From NCBI RefSeq assembly GCF_000422825.1, contig NZ_KE383928.1, forward strand, positions 1 to 64,000: a stretch of DNA of 64,000 nt. Direction: 5' to 3'. Source of the DNA: Nocardioides insulae DSM 17944 (GTDB lineage Bacteria > Actinomycetota > Actinomycetes > Propionibacteriales > Nocardioidaceae). The notes beneath the pieces were generated by a model. It ran no database searches, was not told the origin of the DNA, and saw only the letters and a list, made by a program, of their open reading frames with translations. A program made the position numbers and the translations under genes. The first letter of the stretch is position 1. The number at the start of each line of letters is the position of its first letter. Of this stretch, positions 41,749 to 50,522 are shown one piece after another.

Positions 41749-42956
41749 GGCGTCTCCTCGATGGGCAGGGGGAAGCGGACCGACACCGTCGTGCCCTCAC
41801 CGGGCGCGCTCTCGACCTCGGCGTGACCGCCGAGTGCAGCGGCGCGGTCGCGGATGCCGGCGATGCCGTGGCCGCGCGCCCCCGAGGGTCGTACCTGGTC
41901 GGGGTCGAAGCCACGCCCGTCGTCGCGCACGTCGAGCACGACCTCGTCCGGGTGATAGGTCAGGGTCACGACGACCCGTCCTGCCTCGGCATGCTCACGC
42001 ACATTGGCCAGTGCACCTCGGGCGGTGCGCACCAAGGCCGACGCGATGTCGGACGGTACGACGGCCGGCTCGCCGTCGACGCGCACCTCGACCGGCATCC
42101 CGGGCGACGCCTGCTCGACGGCCCGGCCGAGCGCGGCTGGGAGGGCGGCGCGGGTACCACCTGCGCTGAGGTCGTGCGGTGCCAGGTCACGGACCACGCG
42201 GCGCACCTCGTCGAGGCCATCGCGGGCGGTCGACGCCGCAGTGCCGACGTACTCGCGGGCCGTCTCGGGCTGTGCCTCCCAGCAGCGCTCGGCGGCCTGG
42301 AGCAGGAGGTTGATGCTCGAGAGGCCTTGACCGACCGAGTCGTGGATCTCGCGGGAGAGGCGGGTGCGCTCGGCGAGCGCCCCCGTGCGGCGCTGCTCCC
42401 CGGCGAGCTCGTCCTGGGCCTTGACCAGCCGGTCGAGCAACTCCTGCCGTGCCCGCGCCTCCCGGTCGAGCGCCCGGTAGGCGAGCACCGTCAGCAGCCC
42501 GACGCCGATCGGCCCGGCCACCTGCACCGGGTCGAAGCCGTCTGTGATCCGCTGCCACGACGCGGTCAGCAGCCCGGTCATCAGGACCACCGTCGCCACC
42601 GCCCACGGGAACGGCAGCACCTGCAGCACCGCAAACGCCACCGGCACCGCGCACCAGGCGAACGACGGCGCCAGGGCGGTCAAGGCGGCCCACACGACCA
42701 CCATCCCGATCACCCACGCGATGGGCCACCACGTGCGACCGCGCAGCAGGTTGCGAGTGGCGTACGCCGGCCCCAGCAGCACCGCCCCGGCCAGTACCGC
42801 GGCCCCGCCAGCGTCCAGGCCGTGCCGGTCCACGTACCGGGTCGCGCTGGTCGCGATGAGCACCACGAGCACGACGAGCAGCCAGAAGTCGAGTCGCGAG
42901 GCGGTCGCGAGGATCCCGTGCTCGCCGGGGCGGCGCTGGTCGGTGGGCGAGGTCAT
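41745..42956 (-). CDS. Sensor histidine kinase (NarL type)
   Basis: This 403-residue kinase has five or six membrane helices (residues 22-165), a coiled linker (ARARQELLDRLVKAQDELAG), a HisKA_3 domain with the phospho-histidine in LSREIHDSVGQGLSSINLLL, and an HATPase with N-box TARGALANVREHAEAG, G1-box VRDDGRGFDPDQ and G2-box GHGIAGI. It is intact, unlike the first kinase. No extracellular sensor domain is seen, so it likely senses a membrane state or small ligand within the helices. The divergent gene at 43097 encodes a secreted SMP-30-like protein, a candidate target. Confidence 0.93.
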   Translation of the reverse strand: MTSPTDQRRPGEHGILATASRLDFWLLVVLVVLIATSATRYVDRHGLDAGGAAVLAGAVLLGPAYATRNLLRGRTWWPIAWVIGMVVVWAALTALAPSFAWCAVPVAFAVLQVLPFPWAVATVVLMTGLLTASWQRITDGFDPVQVAGPIGVGLLTVLAYRALDREARARQELLDRLVKAQDELAGEQRRTGALAERTRLSREIHDSVGQGLSSINLLLQAAERCWEAQPETAREYVGTAASTARDGLDEVRRVVRDLAPHDLSAGGTRAALPAALGRAVEQASPGMPVEVRVDGEPAVVPSDIASALVRTARGALANVREHAEAGRVVVTLTYHPDEVVLDVRDDGRGFDPDQVRPSGARGHGIAGIRDRAAALGGHAEVESAPGEGTTVSVRFPLPIEETP

Positions 42957-43096
42957 CGTCGGATCAGCCTACGGAGGATCGGAGGTCGACGACGTCAGCC
43001 AATTGGCTATCGAGGCCTAGCCGGTTGCCAGAGGTCCGGGGAGCCGGGACGTAGCACCGTGGAGACATCGGCTCGTTCTGCACCCAGGAGACACCC

Positions 43097-44092
43097 ATGA
43101 AGCGCACCACTCTTGTCACCGGCTCACTCCTCGCCGTCGCCGCGGTCGGAGCCGGCCTCGCCGCGACCCCGGCCCTCGCCCACGGGGACGCTCGACACCA
43201 CGGCTCGCCGGCGGCCTACCAGCTGATCGGCGACGACGTGGGGCCGGCCGATCCGGCGGGTTCGAAGTTCGAGGGCATCGGCGCGGACCAGCGACGGGGC
43301 GTGTTCTACGTCAGCGAGGTCACCGGTGGCGAGATCCACCGCGGCTCCGTCCGGCACGCGCAGACCACGGAGTGGCTTTCCGGCGACGGCACCGACGGTC
43401 GCTTCACCGCACGCGGGATCACCGTCGACCGCCAAGGCCGCGTCTACGTCGCCGGCGGGCCCAATGGCATCGGAGCCGACCGCCCCGACCTGTGGGTCTA
43501 CGACGCGCGCGGCCACCTGCTCGCGGCGCTCCGCGCTCCGGGCACCGACGTCTTCCTCAACGACGTCGCGATCGGACCCGACGGCGCGGCGTACTTCACC
43601 AACTCCAACGACCCGCAGGTCTTCCGGGTGGCCCCGGACCACGACGGCTGGCGGGCCACGTTGTGGGCAGACGCCACCGACACCATCGAGCGCCAGGACG
43701 GCTTCAACCTGGGCGGCATCGTGCTGACCGCCGACCGCAGTGCCTTCGTTGTCGCGCAGGGCAACACCGGCCGCCTGTGGCGGTTCTCGACCCGCACCGG
43801 CGTGGTCAGCGCGATCGAGACGGGCGGCGCCGACCTGGTGAACGCCGACGGCCTGGTGCGCGAGGGCAACCGGCTCACCGTGATCCGCAACTTCACCAGG
43901 ATGCTGGCCACTCTGCGGATCTCTGCCGACGGTCGCCACGCCCTCCTCGTCGGCCAGCGGTCCACCGATCCCGATCGAGTCCTCACGACGGCCAAGCTGC
44001 TGCGCGGACAGACGCTCTACGTGGACAGCAAGTTCGACGAGCCCGTCGCTTCGGCGCCGTACGAGGTCATCACCCGCCCGTTCGTCCGATGA
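43097..44092 (+). CDS. Secreted SMP-30/gluconolactonase-like beta-propeller protein
   Basis: This 331-residue protein has a signal peptide (LVTGSLLAVAAVGAGLAATP, cleavage near ALAHG, about residue 29). The mature part reads as a six-bladed propeller: FEGIGADQRRGVFYVSEVTG, GRFTARGITVDRQGRVYVAG, FLNDVAIGPDGAAYFTNSND, LGGIVLTADRSAFVVAQGNT and VNADGLVREGNRLTVIRNFT. The repeated A-x-G-P/D-x-x-G-x-x-Y pattern is like SMP-30 lactonases, in which such loops place the calcium ligands. It overlaps the following ankyrin lipoprotein gene by 4 bp. The function outside the cell is unknown. Confidence 0.85.
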   Translation: MKRTTLVTGSLLAVAAVGAGLAATPALAHGDARHHGSPAAYQLIGDDVGPADPAGSKFEGIGADQRRGVFYVSEVTGGEIHRGSVRHAQTTEWLSGDGTDGRFTARGITVDRQGRVYVAGGPNGIGADRPDLWVYDARGHLLAALRAPGTDVFLNDVAIGPDGAAYFTNSNDPQVFRVAPDHDGWRATLWADATDTIERQDGFNLGGIVLTADRSAFVVAQGNTGRLWRFSTRTGVVSAIETGGADLVNADGLVREGNRLTVIRNFTRMLATLRISADGRHALLVGQRSTDPDRVLTTAKLLRGQTLYVDSKFDEPVASAPYEVITRPFVR

Positions 44093-45372
44093 GATCGCAT
44101 ACCGCACTGTTCGCCGCTCTCCCGCTCGCGCTCGTCCTGAGCGCCTGTGGAGGAGGCGGACCAGCCGAGACACCGGACACCGGAGACGGAGGGCGACCGA
44201 CGACACCGGCGTCCGCGCCACCGGCCGGGTCCGACCGCATCCCCGTCGACCGGCGCGAGCCTGATGACCGGCTCGACCAGGCGGCACTGAACGCCCGGCT
44301 CCGGGCCGCTGCGTGGGCCGACGACGTGCCCCGCGCCCGGCGGATGATCCTCCGCGGAGCCGACGTCAATGCCAAGGACGACACCGAGCAGTCGGCGTAT
44401 CTGATCGCCACGAGCGAGGGCTACCTCGACCTGCTCCGACTCACCCTCCGCCACCGCGCGAACGTGGACGACAAGGACAGCTGGAACGGCACCGGCCTGA
44501 TCCGGGCCGCCGAGCGCGGACACGCGAACGTCGTCGGAGCCCTGCTCCGGGCCGGCGTCGACCGCGACCACGTCAACCGGATCGGCTACCAGGCGATCCA
44601 CGAAGCAGTGTGGCTCGGCGCGGACACGCCGTCGTACGCCGCCACGGTCCGGGTACTCGCCGCCGGCGGCGTCCGGCTCACCGACCGGTCGCCGTCGGCC
44701 GGCCTCACCCCCGTCGAGATGGCCCGCGCGCGAGGATTCGACCAACTGGAGGGCATCCTGAGCCACATGACCAACGAGCGCCCGCCCGCCGACCCCGACC
44801 GCGCGCTGCTCGTCGCCGCGGGGCAGGGCGATGCCGACGCCGTGGCGCTCGCGCTCCGCTCCGGCGCCGACATCGAGACCCGCGACGAGCGCCAGCGCAC
44901 CGCCCTCCTGCTGGCCAGCAGCCACGACCACGTCGCGGTCGCCGAGGTCCTTGTCGCGATGGGCGCCGACCCGGACGCCCTCGACGACCGCCACGACACA
45001 CCCTGGTTGGTCACCGGCGTCACCGGCAGCGTTCCGATGCTCGAGGCACTGCTGCCGGCACACCCCGACCTCACCATCCGCAACCGCTACGGCGGCCTCT
45101 CGCCCATCCCGGCCAGCGAGCGCGGCCATGTCGACTACGTGCGCCGCGTCGTGCGGACCGACGTCGACATCGACCACGTCAACGACCTCGGCTGGACTGC
45201 CCTGCTGGAGGCGGTCATCCTCGGCGACGGCGGCCGGCGTCACCAGGAAGTCGTCAAGATCCTGCTCGCCGCCGGAGCCGACCGCACCATCACCGACGGC
45301 GACGGCATCACCGCGCTACAGCACGCCGAAAACCGAGGCTACGACCGGATCGTCGCCGTGCTCCGCGGCTGA
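44089..45372 (+). CDS. Ankyrin-repeat lipoprotein
   Basis: This 427-residue protein begins with a lipoprotein signal (FAALPLALVLSACGGGG; lipobox LSAC with the lipidated Cys near residue 20), then a polar, proline-rich spacer. From about residue 62 there are ten or so ankyrin-like repeats of about 33 residues, e.g. DVNAKDDTEQSAYLIATSEG, NGTGLIRAAERGHANVVGAL and LGWTALLEAVILGDGG. The protein is thus anchored on the outside of the membrane. Its ATG overlaps the stop of the SMP-30-like gene (ATGA), implying a coupled pair: a secreted propeller and a surface ankyrin scaffold. Confidence 0.9.
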   Translation: MRSHTALFAALPLALVLSACGGGGPAETPDTGDGGRPTTPASAPPAGSDRIPVDRREPDDRLDQAALNARLRAAAWADDVPRARRMILRGADVNAKDDTEQSAYLIATSEGYLDLLRLTLRHRANVDDKDSWNGTGLIRAAERGHANVVGALLRAGVDRDHVNRIGYQAIHEAVWLGADTPSYAATVRVLAAGGVRLTDRSPSAGLTPVEMARARGFDQLEGILSHMTNERPPADPDRALLVAAGQGDADAVALALRSGADIETRDERQRTALLLASSHDHVAVAEVLVAMGADPDALDDRHDTPWLVTGVTGSVPMLEALLPAHPDLTIRNRYGGLSPIPASERGHVDYVRRVVRTDVDIDHVNDLGWTALLEAVILGDGGRRHQEVVKILLAAGADRTITDGDGITALQHAENRGYDRIVAVLRG

Positions 45373-45627
45373 CCCACGGTCAGCGGTCCCAGCGCACGGG
45401 CGCCCGGCGCCGCGACGAGGGCGAGGGATCCTCTGACTCGGTTTCCGTGCGGACGGGACCGCAGCAGGCGCGGGTGACAGGCTCTCGAGGTATCCAGGTC
45501 GTGGTGGACCTGACGAAGCGACCGGCCGGAAGCGGGATGAACCCCGAGCCGCGATGCGGCGGCCACCCACGCGATGCGTTGGACCGCGCCGGCAAGGCTG
45601 GAGTGGCAGCCCCTAGGGTGGGCAGTC

Positions 45628-46110
45628 GTGGAAGCCCTGACCGCAAGCGAGCGTGACTCGCTGGAGGCGATGGTGGATGCCCAACGATCCGCGATCGACG
45701 CGTTGCTCGATGACATCACCGAGGACGAGGCGCGGGCGAGGCTGGTGCCGTCGCTCACGACGGTGCTCGGACTCGTCAAGCACGCCACCTTCGTCGAGCG
45801 GGTGTGGTTCGACCACCGGCTTGGAGGACGCACGCGGAAGGAGCTCGACCTCCCCGAAACGGTCGATGAGAGCTTCGTGCTCGAACCGACGGACACCAGG
45901 GAGTCCGTGCTCGCGACGTACCGCGCCGCCTGCGAGCGGTCCCGAGCGCTCGTCGCCGGCCGCGACCTCGACGAGCTCCTCGACTGGCGGGGCACTCCCG
46001 TGAGCCTGCGCTGGACCCTCCTGCACATGATCAGGGAACTCGCCCGGCACGCCGGACACGGCGACATCCTGGTCGAGCAATTGCACGAACGCCGCAGCCA
46101 CCGGAGCTGA
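45628..46110 (+). CDS. DinB/DUF664 family protein
   Basis: This 160-residue four-helix-bundle protein matches the DUF664 branch of the DinB superfamily: LEAMVDAQRSAIDALLDDIT, LGLVKHATFVERVWFDHRLG with a metal-site histidine, and VSLRWTLLHMIRELARHAGH with two more histidines. Relatives are metal-binding thiol transferases, some using mycothiol. I start at GTG (45628); AGGGTGGG lies 7 nt upstream. The upstream 45373-45627 stretch shows no gene. Confidence 0.85.
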   Translation: MEALTASERDSLEAMVDAQRSAIDALLDDITEDEARARLVPSLTTVLGLVKHATFVERVWFDHRLGGRTRKELDLPETVDESFVLEPTDTRESVLATYRAACERSRALVAGRDLDELLDWRGTPVSLRWTLLHMIRELARHAGHGDILVEQLHERRSHRS

Positions 46111-46241
46111 GCAGGCTGGGTCGGCACGCCCGCAGCTGGATGCCCCATCGGCGTGTGCATGAGCATGCCGAAGTCCGGTGCCGGGCGGGGTGGAATCCGT
46201 ACGACGTCACCGGATGGCAGCCTCGGGCGCTGCTGCGGGAA

Positions 46242-47102
46242 TCAGGGCTTGACGCCTGACACGACGAGCATCTCGCAGGGACCGACGAACCCCTCGGGGC
46301 CCTCGAACTGAGACAGCGTGTCCTCGATCTCGCTCCAGGCCGCGCTCCGCTCGGCATCAGTCACCGCCGCGAGCATGGCATGCAGTGCGCCGAAGGACTC
46401 CCGTTGGAATCGGACGCACTCCGCGGCACTCTCCAGGCGCAAGGGTGAGGGAATCCGCCGGACCGTGACGTCGACGAAGCCGGCGTCGCGGTAGGCGGCC
46501 TCCGCGACGCCGGGCGATCCCAGGCTGAACGGTCCCGGCATGCCCGGGGCAGGGGCCGGTAGGGCGGCGACGCGCCGGATGATGCCGACCGGCAGCGCGA
46601 AGAAGCCGTTGCGGTCCGGGGTGGAGTAGACCACCGAGGACAGCCGTCCTCCCGATCTCAGGGCGCCGTGGATCTGGGTCAGAGCACGGTGCTGGTCGGG
46701 GAAGTAGATCAACCCGACCCGCGAGAGGGCGGCGTCGTAGCTCCCGGCCCCGACGGTGGTCAGGTCCTCTCCGTCGGCCTCCTGGATTCCGACGTTGGTC
46801 AGCCCGGCCTCGGCCGCCGTCTTCGCGGCGTACTCCAGGATCGCGGGGGAGATGTCGGTGGCGAGGACATGCCCGGACGGGCCGACGCGACGTGCTGCCG
46901 CCAGGGTCTGTCCCCCGGCACCGGCAGCGACATCGAGCACCCGGGAGCCGCTGGTGAGGGCGGCGTCGTCGAGCATGGCGTCGGTGGCGTCGCCCAGCCA
47001 TCGTTCGATGACCGGACCCCAGCGGTGCCAGGCTTCCGCCGCCTGCTCCCACTGGGCACGGGTGGTGCGCTTGAACGCGACCGGGTCGAAGTTGGATGTC
47101 AT
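46242..47102 (-). CDS. SAM-dependent methyltransferase (UbiE-like)
   Basis: This 286-residue class I methyltransferase has motif I VLDVAAGAGGQTLAAARRVG (residues about 62-81), motif II acidic loop LATDISPAILEYA, post I IQEADGED, and LSRVGLIYFPDQHRALTQIH for the substrate region. The N-terminal helix AQWEQAAEAWHRWGPVIERW is common in actinobacterial members. A strong ribosome site (GAGGAGGT) precedes the ATG at 47102. It is divergent from the HxlR regulator, whose target it may be. Confidence 0.88.
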   Translation of the reverse strand: MTSNFDPVAFKRTTRAQWEQAAEAWHRWGPVIERWLGDATDAMLDDAALTSGSRVLDVAAGAGGQTLAAARRVGPSGHVLATDISPAILEYAAKTAAEAGLTNVGIQEADGEDLTTVGAGSYDAALSRVGLIYFPDQHRALTQIHGALRSGGRLSSVVYSTPDRNGFFALPVGIIRRVAALPAPAPGMPGPFSLGSPGVAEAAYRDAGFVDVTVRRIPSPLRLESAAECVRFQRESFGALHAMLAAVTDAERSAAWSEIEDTLSQFEGPEGFVGPCEMLVVSGVKP

Positions 47103-47230
47103 GGTGAACCTCCTCGGGTCTGGCCGTGGTGGCCTTTGTCCGAGCCTCACCGCGGGGGCGCACTGCTGCCAGAACGGGTTCTGGACCCCGGCGGGACAGA
47201 TTCTGGACGTGGCCCGGTCATGGTCGGAGA

Positions 47231-47971
47231 ATGGTCGGGGTGAGGGACTACGCGCAGTACTGTCCTGTCGCGATCGCCAGCTCCGTCATCGCGGAGCGCT
47301 GGACGCCGCTGATCATCCGCGAGCTGGTGCTCGGCGGACGGCGGTTCAACGAGATAGACCGGGGCCTGCCGGGGATTTCTCGCACTCTGCTCAAGCAGCG
47401 ATTGGATCACCTCGAACGCAAGGGCGTGGTCGAGCGGGTCGAGCTGGGCCACGGGCGCGGACACGAGTATCAGTTGACTCCGGCGGGACGAGACCTGGAG
47501 GGCGTGATCATGGCCGTCGGTGAGTGGGCGGTGCGCTGGATGTTCACTGAGCCCGTCCCGCGCGAGGTCGATCCGGTCACCCTGACCTGGTGGATGTCCC
47601 GACGTCTGGTGTGGGATGAGATCCCCTCGGGTCGGATCGTCGTGCAGTTCGACTACCGGGGTGTGGACACCGCACCGACCAGGATCTGGATCGTGCTGGA
47701 TCGCGGTGAGTCCTCGGTATGCACCGACCCGCCCGGATTCGACAGCGACGTGGTGGTGAACACCGACGCGGTGGCCCTGATGCGGGTCTTCTCCGGCATC
47801 ACCTCCTACGTCGCGGCCACGACCGAGGGGACCATCTCCGTGTCGGGCCCGCCACGGCTCACCCGAGCGTTGCCGCGATGGTTCGCCTGGAGCCCGTTCG
47901 CGCCGGCCGTACGCCGCCTGTTGGCCGAGCCCGACACCGAAGACATCACTGGAACACCGACTTCGGACTGA
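47231..47971 (+). CDS. HxlR family regulator with C-terminal SCP2-like domain
   Basis: This 246-residue protein joins a HxlR winged helix (CPVAIASSVIAERWTPLIIR, GGRRFNEIDRGLPGISRTLL, LERKGVVERVELGHGRGHEY) with a C-terminal 130-residue domain (WMSRRLVWDEIPSGRIVVQF, WIVLDRGESSVCTDPPGFDS) that looks like an SCP2 lipid-binding fold. The combination suggests a regulator with its own ligand pocket. The start may be the ATG at 47231 or the GTG at 47240. It is divergent from a methyltransferase across 128 bp. Confidence 0.85.
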   Translation: MVGVRDYAQYCPVAIASSVIAERWTPLIIRELVLGGRRFNEIDRGLPGISRTLLKQRLDHLERKGVVERVELGHGRGHEYQLTPAGRDLEGVIMAVGEWAVRWMFTEPVPREVDPVTLTWWMSRRLVWDEIPSGRIVVQFDYRGVDTAPTRIWIVLDRGESSVCTDPPGFDSDVVVNTDAVALMRVFSGITSYVAATTEGTISVSGPPRLTRALPRWFAWSPFAPAVRRLLAEPDTEDITGTPTSD

Positions 47972-48001
47972 TCCACGAGCAGGTGGCCACCGCCGGAGGT
48001 G

Positions 48002-48772
48002 TCAGGCGTCGGGCGGCGACAGAGATGCGTTCCCGCCCATCGCGGTCGGACGGAGGAAGAGCCGCCATGCGACGCACAACCCGGCCACGGACCAGCAGGT
48101 CGCAATGGAGACGTTCAGTGCGTAGGTGAGGACGGTCGAGGGTGACATCGGCCAGGCATGGCTCGAGAGTACGAGCAGACCCACGAAGGTTCCGACAAGC
48201 AGGGCAGCTGGCAACAGGACCGCCACCCACCTCGGACGAAGATCCGGCTCGTGGACAGGAGGCATCCTCCGCAGGAAGAGGATGCCGCCCACGCCCACGA
48301 CTGCAAGGCCGATGAGTGTCGAGGCGTACTGCGCCCATTCATAGCGGGGCATGCCTTCGTACTCGAGCCCCAGCCAGGCGATTCGTTCGGACCCCCAGCG
48401 GTCGGAGTGCGTGAATGAGTCCCACGCGACGTGCGTGAAGGCACCCAGCCACGCGGCGGGCACGCTGAGGATCCAGTCGCGCGGGGTGAGCCGTACATGC
48501 GCGTGCAGACGTGCCCGGACCGCATCGGGGCCGAGATCGATCATCGCGTCGCGAAACAGCGCGAACCACAACCACACCACGGTCAGGCTCACGGCCATGT
48601 CCACGGTGGCGACGCCGGCGAGGCTGTGCGAGAACGCGTATCCGCGGGGCCAGTGGAGGAACAAGGGAAAATCTGGCGACATGGATCCGACGACCAGTGT
48701 CGTCATTGGAAGGCCAAGCCGGCGGAGCGGTAACACGACAGCCGGGTGGCTGAGCGTCAAGGGCACAGCCAC
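48002..48772 (-). CDS. DUF4184 family membrane protein
   Basis: This 256-residue membrane protein has six or seven helices. The N-terminus LTLSHPAVVLPLRRLG and MSPDFPLFLHWPRGYAFSHS, with the later GAFTHVAWDSFTHSDRWGSE, carry the H/D-rich motifs shared with DUF4184 and related metal-dependent membrane hydrolases (YdjM/LexA-binding like family). The histidine/aspartate clusters suggest a metal-site at the membrane. The start is a GTG; a second GTG lies two codons later. It is followed on the right by a small gap and a divergent VOC gene. Confidence 0.82.
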   Translation of the reverse strand: MAVPLTLSHPAVVLPLRRLGLPMTTLVVGSMSPDFPLFLHWPRGYAFSHSLAGVATVDMAVSLTVVWLWFALFRDAMIDLGPDAVRARLHAHVRLTPRDWILSVPAAWLGAFTHVAWDSFTHSDRWGSERIAWLGLEYEGMPRYEWAQYASTLIGLAVVGVGGILFLRRMPPVHEPDLRPRWVAVLLPAALLVGTFVGLLVLSSHAWPMSPSTVLTYALNVSIATCWSVAGLCVAWRLFLRPTAMGGNASLSPPDA

Positions 48773-48947
48773 AGGCTAGGGCGGGGGCCCGACGAGGACA
48801 GGACCCGCGTTCATCAGGATCGATCGCAGTTGGACGTGCCGACGACCCCTCCTGTGGGCCGAAACTCCCGCGTCCGGAGATACGGGACCGAATCTGTCCG
48901 CTGTGCCACGTAGCGTGCCGGAAACCACGTCACCGCGAGGAGCACCC

Positions 48948-49379
48948 ATGAACCTGGTCTCGATCCGCCTCATCACCGACGACGTCGCTCGCCTCGTCGC
49001 TTTCTACGAGCGCGTCACCCACCTGACGGCCACCTGGGCAACGCCCGACTTCGCCGAAGTGGCAACCCCGTCGGGCACCCTCGCCATCGGAAGCACCCGC
49101 ACCGTGCCCCTGTTCGCGCCCGGGAGCGCCCGCGCCGCCGACAATCACAGCGCGATCATCGAACTCCTCGTCGAGAATGTCGACCACGACTACCAACGCC
49201 TCGCCGCCACGTCCGGCACAGAGCCCGCGATCGAGTTCGTCAACGAGCCCACCACGATGCCGTGGGGCAATCGCTCCCTGCTGCTCCGCGACCCCGACGG
49301 CAACCTGGTCAACCTCTTCACGCCGGTGACCGATCAAGCGAAGCAAGTTCGCGATGGGAGTGTCCGCGGAACCGTCTGA
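48948..49379 (+). CDS. VOC (glyoxalase-like) family protein
   Basis: This 143-residue protein has a VOC fold: VSIRLITDDVARLVAFYERV, EVATPSGTLAIGSTRTVPLF, ADNHSAIIELLVENVDHDYQ and MPWGNRSLLLRDPDGNLVNL. The final LRDPDGNLVNLFTPV is the characteristic end. A good ribosome site (GCGAGGAGC) precedes the ATG. It is not similar in detail to the VOC protein at 19264. Substrate is unknown. Confidence 0.88.
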   Translation: MNLVSIRLITDDVARLVAFYERVTHLTATWATPDFAEVATPSGTLAIGSTRTVPLFAPGSARAADNHSAIIELLVENVDHDYQRLAATSGTEPAIEFVNEPTTMPWGNRSLLLRDPDGNLVNLFTPVTDQAKQVRDGSVRGTV

Positions 49380-49733
49380 AGAGCGGTGCGCGGGGTCGGG
49401 TCTGGTCTGATCCGAAAGGAGATGGCCGTGGCCGATACGACCGAACTGTCGGCAGACGCGATGATCGATCCGCCATCGGGCAGGGCTGCCCCTGATCCGG
49501 CACCTCGGCTGCACGCCCGGCGCCTTGATGGCCGCCGACCCGGTGTCAGCCCCAGCAGGGGTTCGGCTTGCAGGACAGGCGCTCCCCGAGCAAGTGCCTC
49601 GAACCGCCCACTATGGGTCAGGTCAACCTGTCTCCGAACCGTGCAGCAGTCCCAACGGCCACCAGCCCACCCGAGGAGTTCGAGGGCGACACTGAAGTGC
49701 CGCCTGGTCGAGCGTAGCTTCAAGCACGCGCCA
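49380..49733. other. Intergenic with a possible truncated gene start
   Basis: At 49423 an ATG with the good ribosome site AAAGGAG opens MAVADTTELSADAMIDPPSG and then continues as low-complexity, unrelated sequence to 49778, overlapping the TetR gene tail. It may be the stub of a gene cut off by a rearrangement at the edge of the catabolic island. No other feature is visible. Confidence 0.4.
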
Positions 49734-50348
49734 CTAGGGTGTGCCAGCAAGCGTTCTATCCCCGTTAACGTGGTCTAGGCTGCGGCTCAATTCCTGGATC
49801 TGGCGGTCGAAGCAGGCGGCCACGTCCTGCGGCTCCACTCCGCCGATGAGTTGCGCGATGGCCTGTCCGTAGGCGGCGTTCACCAATGTCTTGGCGACAG
49901 TTCCAGTGTCCAGATCTGTGGGGAAGAGGCCCTGTTCGACGCACTCGTTGACCGTGGTCTCGAACTTCTCGTAGTTCTCGTTGTGCCGAGCCTCGAGGTA
50001 AGCGGCGACCTCCTCGTCAGCCTGGGCGTAGGACGAGACAGCCAACCAGAAGCGCCACCAAGTCTGGCGGCGATGGTTGGACAACTCGAACCGGTGAAGC
50101 AGCCGCCTCAGGTTGGAGACCGGGTCGTTCTCGTCCCAGACCCGGGGTCGCTGCTGGTAGCCGTGACCGATCGAAGCGAACAGAACGTTGCGTTTGGAGC
50201 CGAAGTGGTAATTGATCGTCCCTGTGCTCAGACCAGTCGCCTCGGCCAGTGCACGCATGGACATCCCGTCCACCCCGCGGTTCGCAATGAGCTCGAACGT
50301 GGCCAGAACGACGTCTTCCCTGACATGGTCCCCCCGCGGTCTCGCCAT
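49734..50348 (-). CDS. TetR family transcriptional regulator
   Basis: This 204-residue regulator has the TetR helix-turn-helix (VLATFELIANRGVDGMSMRA, LAEATGLSTGTINYHFGSKR) and a C-terminal ligand domain with WWRFWLAVSSYAQADEEVAA and a second dimer helix (VAACFDRQIQELSRSLDHV). The ATG at 50348 gives the usual MARPRG start. It is the only regulator of the catabolic island and the obvious candidate to bind the palindrome at 55901-55926. Acyl-CoA ligands are typical for such TetR proteins. Confidence 0.9.
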   Translation of the reverse strand: MARPRGDHVREDVVLATFELIANRGVDGMSMRALAEATGLSTGTINYHFGSKRNVLFASIGHGYQQRPRVWDENDPVSNLRRLLHRFELSNHRRQTWWRFWLAVSSYAQADEEVAAYLEARHNENYEKFETTVNECVEQGLFPTDLDTGTVAKTLVNAAYGQAIAQLIGGVEPQDVAACFDRQIQELSRSLDHVNGDRTLAGTP

Positions 50349-50522
50349 CGCACACCTGATTCCTTGTCGTGGCACATGCCCTCGCTCGTGCTCTACTCAT
50401 GCTAGAGGCCGACGCAGTGGCCTCGTGTCCGGCGGGACCAGATCACCCCCGCGGACGACGGCGGGGTGAGGTGGCGCCCTTCACCAGCCACCCACCCGCG
50501 TCTCGTCGTCGAGGAGTGAGCG

